From Candolleomyces eurysporus (Eukaryota; Basidiomycota; Agaricomycetes; Agaricales; Psathyrellaceae), in contig JANBPK010001536.1 of the NCBI GenBank assembly GCA_027579435.1, positions 1-39,559 on the forward strand: a DNA stretch of 39,559 bases. Direction: 5' to 3'. The notes beneath the pieces were generated by a model. It was not told the DNA's origin, did no database searches, and saw only the letters and a program-made list of their open reading frames with translations. The stretch's first letter is position 1. The number at the start of each line of letters is the position of its first letter. Shown piece by piece: positions 31,309 to 39,559 of the stretch. A program made the position numbers and the translations under genes.

Positions 31309-32929
31309 CTAATCCTTGAATACCTCAATAACGACCTTTCCAACATGCTTCTGAGATTCTAAATGTGCATAAGCACTAGCGGCGTTCTCGAAAGGGAACA
31401 CTTTATCGATAACGGGAACCACTTTGTCGGGATTCGCCTCAATAAGTCGATTCATATCTCGGAACCTGTGCGCAGGATGGTCAGCAGTCGAGAGTTGTTA
31501 CAGCGCTTTGACTACTCACTGGGCCACAGAACCAATGTAAATCCCTCGGACGTCTACAGACTTGGTAATGATAGGTAAGATGAGGTTGGATTCAGCTGCG
31601 TCCTGGGTGGACGCGTAGTGTCAATACACAAAGACAATGAACGAAGATTTGACGTGCCTTGGAGATAAATCCAATTAGAGGGACGGAGCCACCCATACGA
31701 ACGGCACTGAGGGAACGTGGAAGTGTTCCTGCTCCACCAACCTAAAGAAACATCCGGTGAATTTCAGGTGTCCGACCATCAAAACAAGGAGGCACATACT
31801 TCCAGGACATGGTCTACACCAACGCCATTAGTCTGCTCAACTCCTCAGGGTCACAGACTGCGGAATGGAAGGGCAGAAACCTACAATCTTCTTAACCTCC
31901 TTGTCCCAATCAGGTGTCGTGCGATAATTAATGAGATGTTTCGCCCCCAATTTTGCTGCAATCTCTAGCTTTTCGTCCGATGACGAGGTGGCGATCACCG
32001 TAGCACCCGATGCCACCGCAAGCTGAAGCCCGAAGCTAAAGAGATGCTTAGCCGAATGTGAGGGTATCAAATTCAAATCAAAACCGACATAGAAACGNCC
32101 CCCCGTTCCCAACACCAACACGTAGTCACCAGCTTTGACTGGTCTAGGTCCATGTAAGGCGTTGTACGCGGTCAAAGCGGCACATCTGGTAGCATCCGAT
32201 CCTTCAGATATTTCCGAAACTCTAGATCGATATTATGGGCCATTCAACTCACGGCAAGGTGGAGGCTTGAACATAAGACAGATGGCTCGGAACCCTCACC
32301 AAAGCCTATATCGGGTGATTAAAAAATCAGTAAGCAAAAGAATGAATGCGAAAATTAATGTCACGCACGTCGGCTGGGAAGGTTCGGTACTGGGTCAACA
32401 CACCGGGAGATTGTCCACCAAGCGACGTAGCAACACTCGCTTCATCCGGTTCGCCGTGAAGGTGGCCAGTCGAGAAGTTCGAACAAACCCTATCTCCCTG
32501 CTTCCATTCCTTGACGTCTTCGCCTACGGCAATAACCTCTCCAGCCATATCGGAGCATGGGACGATGTTCTCGTTTTTGCTTGATCGCACCATGAACGAT
32601 TAATTCGGGAGTTTACTCGAATGGAGTAGAGGCATACCCAACGTTGTAGGCTCCAATAGAAATGGCTAAATCGCGATACTAGGGATCCTCAGCCTTGGCA
32701 ATCGCGGTCAAGAGTGAACCCACATACCTGAAGAGATACAGCATGTACTTTCACGAGAACATCGGATGCACCGAGCTGGGGTACAGGAGACTCTCGGATC
32801 TCGAGGTTTCGGTAGGCTCCAACCTATCGGAGTGCAATTAGAGATCTCGTTCCCGGTACAAGGATCACTTCAAATCAAGCTCACCTTGGTAAGAACATAT
32901 TCACGCGTCGTCTGGGGAAGGATCGACAT
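31309..32929 (-). CDS. MDR-superfamily NAD(P)H-dependent oxidoreductase, tandem copy A
   Basis: Zinc-type alcohol dehydrogenase-like or quinone-oxidoreductase-like protein of the medium-chain superfamily, about 350 aa in 11 short exons. The start at 32929 gives MSILPQTTREYVLTK. Further blocks are VPQLGASDVLVKVHAVSLQY (GroES-like fold), NIVPCSDMAGEVIAVGEDV, TGHLHGEPDEASVATSLGGQ, YAQASTLPCAALTAYNAL, the nucleotide-binding loop VLGTGGVSIFGLQLAVASGA, then GAKHLINY, NGVGVDHVLE, and the C-terminus HVGKVVIEVFKD-stop (31309). All joins are in frame if the N at 32098 is treated as an extra character, which turns the cofactor loop into GTGGVS. One intron has a GC donor (AAG|GCACGT at 31657); the rest are GT-AG. 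The gene is intact. The substrate cannot be told from sequence. The tandem neighbour has nearly the same exon boundaries. Confidence 0.85.
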
Positions 32930-33445
32930 GATCTAAAAGCGAGAAGGGTGCGTATTGAAGGAAATTTTGTGGCCAGTGGAAAGAAAGGAGTCGATGATCC
33001 TTGGCTGCTGTGGTCTTGCATGACTAAGAATTTTGGGCGGACTTGTGCACATCGATGAGGTCAGACTATGGCGTGTCTGAAGCAAGACACGTCCGAGACG
33101 ATAAAGGCGAAGATTCTTGGCAGCCGCACTCAGGAAAATGCTAGAAAGTCGTGACACATGATTTGGGGTAAACCATTTCCGTTCGATCAGCCACCGAGGG
33201 AAAAATAGGAAAAACATGAGAGCCTTATCAAAGCCTCCGAAGGGAGAGTATGCCGGTGTCAGCATGGCTTACGCTGGTAATTCGTGGCTTCATCGTTCGC
33301 CTTTGATAGAAATACATTAGAGCTTTCAAAGTTTGTAGTAGATACTTGATCTTTAAATATGAAAAAGGACTTATGATCTGGCTTAGGGGTGTGTATCACC
33401 TAAAATGGAAGGCGACTTACGATAAATGGCCATTCGCTATCGAAC
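32930..33445. other. Spacer between tandem MDR genes
   Basis: Holds the promoter of copy A and the 3' flank of copy B. The minus frame 32933-33265 is not protein-like. Nothing else seen. Confidence 0.4.
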
Positions 33446-35116
33446 CTAATCCTTCGCCACTTGAATAACAACTTTTCCAACGTGACTTTGGGACACCAGA
33501 TGGTCGTAAGCATCAATAGCGTTCTCAAAAGAAAAGATTTTGTCGATGACAGGCGCCGTCTTTTCAGGATTAGCTTCAAGGAGGCGATTCAGATCCTTGA
33601 ACCTGTTGGTGATTGAGATGTGAGTCTAGATTTCCTTTCGAAGATTTCTAGTACGTAGAAGACCCACTGAGCAACAGAGCCGACATGTATCCCGCGGAAG
33701 TTGGCGGCCTTCCCTATCATTGGAAGAACAAGATCAACTCCTGAAGAATCCTAGATGCAAGTCAACGCTGGCACAGCTGAAAGTGTTTGGAATGAATGTA
33801 CGTTGGAGACAACACCAATAACGTGGATGTGTCCTCCCATGCGGAGGGCATTCAGAGATTTTGGCAGGGTACCACCGCCAACCTGGTAAGCCACTTGTAG
33901 CTCTTGGAACATGACGAAGAGGAACGATGAGCGAACGCACCTCGATGATATGGTCCACTCCGACCCCATTCGTCTGCAATAAAACGACCCATTTATCCCA
34001 ATCAGCGTACTGAGAATCTGCTGGTAGGAACCTGAAACGCACAAATTTCTTAACCTCCTTGTCCCAATCAGGCGTCTTCCTATAATTGATAAGATATTTC
34101 GCCCCTAACTTGGCCGCGACTTGCAACTTTTCATCGGAAGACGAAGTTGCTATGACGGTAGCACCGGATGCTACAGCTAGCTGAAGTCCAAATCTGGGTG
34201 TAACGGCGAGAGTTAAGCGGACAAGGTCTGATGGTAGGATGGCAGAGACGCACATAGAAACGCCACCAGTCCCCAGCACCAGAACATAATCGCCCGCTTT
34301 GACAGGCCGAGATCCATATAGAGCGCTGTAGGCCGTCACCGCTGCACACCTAGATGCAAGATCAGAATTCCTCTCAATGTATCGGATATCCAAGCTTCTA
34401 AAACTCACGGCAAAGTAGAGGCCTGGGCATAAGACAAATGGTCTGGAATCCTCACCAACGCCTGATTAAATTGATGAGATTGCGAACCAGCAGCGTCTCT
34501 TATCGATGTAAAACCGGTTCGACCGTAGTACTTACCTGAGCAGGAAAAGTCCTGTACTCCGTCAGAACCCCAGGAGCCTGCCCACCAAGCGACATGGCAG
34601 CACTGGCTTCATCTGGGTCTCCATGAAGATGGCCAGTAGAGAAGTTGGAGCATACTCGATCTCCCGTCTTCCATTGGTTAACATCTTCGCCTACAGCGAT
34701 CACTTCACCTGCCATATCAGAGCACGGCACAAGACCGCCGGCGATTCTAGGATTGGTAAAAGCAGGACGGGTAACTCGGAGGGTGAGCGGAGGTGTAGGT
34801 AGACAAACTCAAAGAGAAAGAAGCGCACTGGATGGGATAAGTCCCACTCGCAATTGCGTGATCACGGTACTGTTAAAAATAACAGTCAATCGCTGCGTCA
34901 TACTCGGGAGTTGAAGAAGATCTAACCTGGAGTGACACTGCATGGACCTTCACGAGCACTTCGCTAGCGCGCAGCCTAGGCACTTGCGACTCTCGGATTC
35001 TGAGGTCCTTATAGGTCCCAATCTGGGAGTACGAGGTTACTACCAGAGTTCCGAGAAGGAAGTATCAGTCCAACCTTGGACAAAACATATTCACGAGTCG
35101 TCTGAGGGAGAGACAT
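33446..35116 (-). CDS. MDR-superfamily NAD(P)H-dependent oxidoreductase, tandem copy B
   Basis: Paralogue of the downstream MDR gene, same strand and layout, about 350 aa in 11 exons. It starts MSLPQTTREYVLSK at 35116. Then come IGTYKDLRIRESQVPRLRAS, EVLVKVHAVSLQYRDHAIAS, GLVPCSDMAGEVIAVGEDV, TGHLHGDPDEASAAMSLGGQ, TLPCAAVTAYSALYGSRPV, VLVLGTGGVSIFGLQLAVAS, GAKYLINYRKTPDWDKEV, NGVGVDHIIE, VGGGTLPKSLNALRMGG and HVGKVVIQVAKD-stop (33446). Family members are cytosolic NAD(P)-dependent reductases or dehydrogenases; substrate unknown. Intron 1 uses a weak donor (GTTGGA at 35074), but without splicing translation stops shortly after, and the join matches copy A. All other introns are GT-AG. No lesion seen. 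Confidence 0.85.
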
Positions 35117-35731
35117 CTGGAAATTGTGTGTGCTTGGGCTAGTGTGAAGCTGGGGATCAGTACGCAAGAGGTAGAGGTGTCTCTGCTGGCTTGCGACTCA
35201 AACGGTAGCTCTTTTATAGGCATTTGCCATAAGAATTAGCCCTGAACTTTGCAACTTTCGCTCAATCGACTGACTCAGCTTTCCAAAAAAAGATCGTTGC
35301 TTTGTAAGAAAGGCTCCCAGTGGTGCCTGCTGACTCTGCGGTGAAAAAACGACGAAATCTGCACCAACGGGGTAAGCACACTGCTTGTTTGGCGCTGGGT
35401 CTTTGTGTAATCAAAGAAGGACATACCAAGGTTTAACGGTCCCGGCCCGCTACACCTTCAGGCAGTGAGGGCCTCACGTTGACAAAGCAAAGAGAACGAC
35501 CGGGTCAGTCGGACGTCCCGAGAGAACAGGGAGGTGATCGCGATGAATGACGACTCAAAATGTGTAATCTCAAAGGGGTTGTTCCAGGTGATCTTACGAA
35601 GAAACAGTGAATATAGATGTCAAGATAGTACAACCTAATCGAATATGAGCACTGCACGAATAGACATGATGTCATGGGGACTCTTACGATCCAAGTAAAG
35701 ACGATTCACCGAAAGAGTGACACTCCCAAGC
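35117..35731. other. Intergenic between DCN1 and the MDR genes
   Basis: Upstream region of MDR copy B and 3' flank of DCN1. No coding or repeat feature recognised. Confidence 0.4.
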
Positions 35732-36859
35732 TCAAGAAGTCCCCGCCCTATTACGAGCATAATCAACAAATTCGTCTATCGTAGAAGGCCACGCAGCTTC
35801 GGCGTCGTATTTCTTGAATTGGGAGTCAATCGTTCGAATGAAGTCCCGGAACTACGACATCACATTAGTAAAGAACCTCGCACAGCGCAGGAAACGCACC
35901 ATCGACCAAGTGTCTTTGCTAACACCTTTAAGCTTCTTCTCGTTCAAGAAATCAAACCACCACTGAACATGCTCCTCCTTGAAGCCGTCGTTCCCAGTCT
36001 CACCCATACTTACATCCTCGTCTTCGTCAACATGCGACAGAGCACCACCCTGCAATCCGAGGGGTAGAAGCAGGCCCCAAAATGCCTGCGCAGTGTCGGT
36101 CGCTACTCCAATAAGCAAGGTTGTATAAATTTTAGATAACGATAGACGTACGGAGACTCCGCTGGCCTTCGCTCTTGGCAAATTCGAATGTGTAGGCGTA
36201 CACTTTGGCAAAGTACTTGGGGTCTGACGAGAGCTGTTTTCGCAACTTTGACGCCGAAGCAGTCATCGTGGGTAGCGAGTCGGCCCTAGTCAAAGTAAGC
36301 CTCAACCATTGATATAGAAACCCGAGTCCGGATCCGCCTACCCTATGTTCTTCCACCCCTCAGACCATCCTTGCCGATTCCACTCGCCAATCCGTGGTGA
36401 TTTGAGTTCATAAGCGATAGCCAGCATTACTACATCTTCTGGATCGACTCCCAAATCCTGGCACAACTTGATCGTCCCATCGATAGAAATCTCATCGCCG
36501 CCTTCATCTAAAACACTGGCGGTATCAATCTCCCAATACGCCGTCCCGACAGAGAAGATTATCCACCGACCTTTATACTGGTCAAATAGAGCATTGATTT
36601 TGCTGGTTGACGGTGCTGCAGGCTGCTCCTGCTTTCTAGACTTGGACGACGAAGCGAATTGGTTGGGGTTGTTGAAGTAGGCATCGACAGCCACATCCAG
36701 TCGTCCATGGTGCTCCAAGAACTTCCTTGCGTCTCGAGTGCTATCGGATAGGACGATCAGCCTTGATCTTTATCGCTGCCCTGGCCTAGGTTTGACTTAC
36801 GACGCCGCCGTAATCGCACAGAACTGGACAATATTCTCCTCCATCTTTTTATCGACCAT
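35732..36859 (-). CDS. DCN1: DCN1-like cullin neddylation protein
   Basis: Scaffold-type E3 for NEDD8/Rub1. It binds cullin and the Ubc12 E2 and promotes cullin neddylation, so it acts upstream of SCF ligases. Five exons: 36859-36801, 36740-36342, 36285-36152, 36105-35900 and 35851-35732; about 305 aa (300 from the second ATG at 36844). The N-terminal UBA-like part reads ENIVQFCAITAASTRDARKF and LEHHGRLDVAVDAYFNNPNQ. The PONY (DUF298) domain follows: INALFDQYKG, DGTIKLCQDLGVDPEDVVML, YFAKVYAYTFEFAKSEGQRS, AQAFWGLLLPLG, SKDTWSMFRDFIRTIDSQF and the conserved end YDAEAAWPSTIDEFVDYARN. Unspliced reading of exon 4 would run into a false extension; the 48-nt intron at 35899-35852 restores the family ending. 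All joins are clean and in frame. The gene is intact. F-box genes 30 kb away are potential functional partners, but no linkage is implied. Confidence 0.9.
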
Positions 36860-37829
36860 TTGGCAGCTATCGGTGGCTGATATGGCGACCGACAGTGTCG
36901 TCGATGGGGAGCACGGCGAGCACGATAAAATCAGCGACGACGAGCCCCATATTCTAGATACACGACCCACCTGGAATAGACTTCAAATAGAAAAGAGAAG
37001 CAGAGAGTGGACTGCTGTAAACGACTCGGCTGGTGGCGGACTCGGACGCGCCGTTGATCAACCGAGCTCGCGACGATGACGCAAACCGTCTACAATCCTG
37101 ATCGAACCGGTTCAGCGGACTCAAATCCAGTCGAGCCGGCATCCATCATTTCCCGTTGATCCTATCTCGGCCCATGCAGCCGATACCTGCCGATCTACTG
37201 GGATGACCTTGCTGAAGACTGCCGATGCGCAGGCTCTATAGGCGTAGATACAGCACTGGTTTCGTGCCACAAATAGGGAAGACAGAATCAGTCAGCATTC
37301 TCCTTCATTACGACATCGTTCTGTAAGCGAAATACTCTCTCTCTTTGCCAAGTGAATGACACGATCGGTAGGGCTATTAAGATCTGGATCCCCACAAAAT
37401 CACACATATCATATCGCGAAAGACCTTTTCCTTGCCAAGTTACGTTGACAACGTAACTGGGTATGCTTTCTATACTTTCCGTCAAGCTAGGAGCAGAAAG
37501 GAATGTGTTTCGGTCCACTAACGTTACCGATATGAATTACCATTTCCAAGGGACATTCCATCAGGTGTTTTCTTCACCATACACGGAACACTGATCCAAA
37601 TGGCACCCTTGTAACAATGATTTCGGGTGTAAATCGTCCTATCGTAAAATATAGCAACTAGCCCGTCGGGGTCGCATACTCTGCGTGTACCGCCCAACTG
37701 ATACCAGGCCTCCAATGTTTGTCATGATCATATTTGGCAGAACCGGCGCCCTTCCTGCTCGCCCCCGAAATCGCGTCTCCGGGACAAGTACAAGTTTGAC
37801 CTCAGTACCAAATTGACCTAAGCGCGCAC
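36860..37829. other. Upstream of DCN1; no gene recognised
   Basis: The plus strand opposite the DCN1 5' region is open (MATDSVVDGEHGEHDKISDD and on to about 37079) and acidic, but unrecognised and possibly a shadow of leader sequence. Minus frames at 37288-37518 and 37524-37715 (RVCDPDGLVAIFYDRTIYTR) look mildly protein-like but cannot be joined convincingly. Confidence 0.3.
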
Positions 37830-38184
37830 GTAGCAAATATCATATGACCATTTTCATCTTGGTTCTTCCCTCCAGCGAGTACGGGGATGAACAATCCGCA
37901 TGCACCCTCTTCCCGCACCCCTTTTTCGCACATGGTGACCACTTCGCTCAAAGTTACCATCTGGCGCCACACACGGCATTTGTCTTCAGGGACGATATCT
38001 CATGCTCCAGACGGAGATTTACAGAAATCCAAACATCATGGAAGGAGCGTATGCGCCGCCGGATGTAGAAAGTCCCTGTCTGTAACCATAGTCCCGGCCG
38101 TTCATCTCCTTCCAGGTAGGACAGAGTGCTCCCGTTAGTTCCTCTCCGTGTATAATTTGATAAGCGCCTACATATAGTATGCAC
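37830..38184 (-). other. Coding-like stretch, unresolved
   Basis: Several minus-strand frames look protein-like. One reads MNGRDYGYRQGLSTSGGAYA then PSMMFGFL, and a possible 39-nt intron (GTAAAT...CTGAAG) would join it to QMPCVAPDGNFERSGHHV. Another reads MVTLSEVVTMCEKGVREEGA then CGLFIPVLAGGKNQDENGHM. They conflict, so at most one is right. No family recognised. Confidence 0.25.
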
Positions 38185-39559
38185 GCGGCTGGAAACGTGG
38201 ACTAGTCTGGGCCCTTGTGAATACCAGAAACGAGCAACAATATATATTGCTTTTTATCCCTTTCTCATGGCGTTGATACCGACGGCTACCATCCGGGTAC
38301 CCATTTCTGCCGTTAACAGGGACCCTTGTCGACCTCGATCATGACACCGAAAAAACCAATTCGTCAAGCGGTAGCGAGCGTAAGAACGGGGCCCGAGTGT
38401 TATCTATATGTCTCCACGTACTTTCATCAAAACCTCGAGTAAAGGAACTTCACCGCGCTCGTGGCTTATAAGCGGTAATCAATCTCCCCAGGCATTTACC
38501 TTGACATAAGCAACTTACCAGCCGAACCGCGCTGTGGCGTGCAGGGTCNAAAAAAATGGATGCAGCGGCATAGGCCCTTAGGGTCGGTCACAAGTGGCTG
38601 AAAGGGTTCTTCCCTCTCATCTCTCCTCGCTACATTCGACACGCCGTGTGGCGGTGGCTCATTTCGAGTACGTATTATTTCGTGTGTCCATCTTTGAAGT
38701 TGCCGCTTACAACTTGAGTGACAAAATAGGCACGGAACGTTCATTACTTGGTACGATTGTGTCACTGGGCGCAAACAAGCAACGAGTGATCAGGTGTTCA
38801 AGTCAAAACTCGTAAATGGAACTTCATGGCAATGGCTCTGGCAGGTGGCGCCCTCCAGGAACCAAGGTATCAAAGAATAGCAAGAAACCCTCACCGGTAC
38901 ATATCGGAGGTCTTTGACACACCGGAGAGGTACCCAAGGTGCTCTGATCAGCAGGACGAAGCACGTTCACACAAGCTTTGCTACAGCTATTGGACTTTTG
39001 ATGAAATGAGAGCTCACCCTGTTCAATGTTGTGTCGAGTGGAGTCTCAGAGCTACGATCTTCCTGCTCCTGGTTATCTTTAGCACTCCGCGAAATTCGGA
39101 GGCCCTCTACCGGCCCGTTACCTCACGCGCGTATCACTTTGAGGAAGACTCTGAGCACGCCCTCCCAGTCCGACTCGGGGTATCCACTGACAAAGGTATT
39201 CACAGCACGGCTCACCTCACTATCAGGAAACTGATAACAGACTGCGCGTGTATGGTAATCGTTTCGAAGCCGACACCAGAAATGGAGTTTGAATTCCAAA
39301 CGTTCACAAGCACCGCTGTGACTTCGACACGACTTCCACCTTGGAGATCCCTATCCATATCCATCCATCGATAAGTGACTATGTTACGTGCCTAATTCAA
39401 TAAACGCCGTTCCTTTATCCCAAGTCTTCCAAGAAGTCACAGCGGTAGCCGATAAGCAATCCGAAGCTGTGCACAAAAATGTACAATTACGCATTTAATT
39501 CGTCATTCTCTGTTATGCATGTCAAGGATCCCAAAACAAGAAGACACCATTCACCGTGC
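38185..39559. other. No gene recognised
   Basis: The longest frame is 38826-39374 on the plus strand (182 codons, for example NPHRYISEVFDTPERYPRCS). Parts of the minus strand opposite (VNTFVSGYPESDWEGVLRVF) are equally plausible. Neither has a known motif or splice support. An N beside an A-run lies at 38549. Confidence 0.3.

Overview
The window looks like nuclear DNA of an Agaricomycete-type basidiomycete. Real genes are cut by many short GT-AG introns (about 48-80 nt). The gene content is typical of mushroom genomes: F-box/leucine-rich proteins with a coiled coil before the F-box, a GH71 alpha-1,3-glucanase fused to WSC domains, tandem MDR reductases, and a degenerate reverse transcriptase of a family common in basidiomycetes. 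Ten single N characters occur, most of them beside homopolymers. In two genes, deleting the N restores the frame, so some one-base frame breaks here may be sequencing artefacts.

Layout. 1-1764: nothing recognised. 1765-2615 (-): exosome cofactor Mpp6. 3230-7083 (+): two F-box genes in tandem. 8150-10548 (-): a decayed 3' part of a GH71-WSC gene, interrupted by a 772-bp TA-flanked MITE. About 10.8-15.4 kb: a reverse-transcriptase relic (-) between two direct copies of a dispersed repeat rich in CTCCCAGCG-like motifs. 16.3 kb (+): an exon fragment of a PP6/Sit4-type phosphatase, followed by a small unrecognised three-exon gene with a TATA box. 17.3-21.4 kb: mostly gene-empty. 21564-25168 (-): a nearly complete GH71-4xWSC gene with a nonsense codon and a 7-bp frameshifting duplication. 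25867-26517 (+) and 28403-28700 (-): two broken pieces of the eIF2B-alpha gene in inverted orientation, with a second copy of the small TATA-box gene between them. 29557-30940 (-): a predicted membrane-anchored protein. 31309-32929 and 33446-35116 (-): two intact tandem MDR oxidoreductases. 35732-36859 (-): DCN1, the cullin neddylation factor. 36.9-39.6 kb: no gene recognised.

The housekeeping genes (Mpp6, DCN1) and the MDR pair are intact and lie towards the two sides. The centre (8-29 kb) is a duplication and decay zone of pseudogene pairs, gene fragments, transposon relics and a duplicated small gene. The best candidate for something undescribed is that duplicated small gene family (16996-17348 and 27679-28095). 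Its splice pattern and core promoter are conserved, and each copy lies close to fragments of an unrelated housekeeping gene. No gene-cluster-like pathway is evident.
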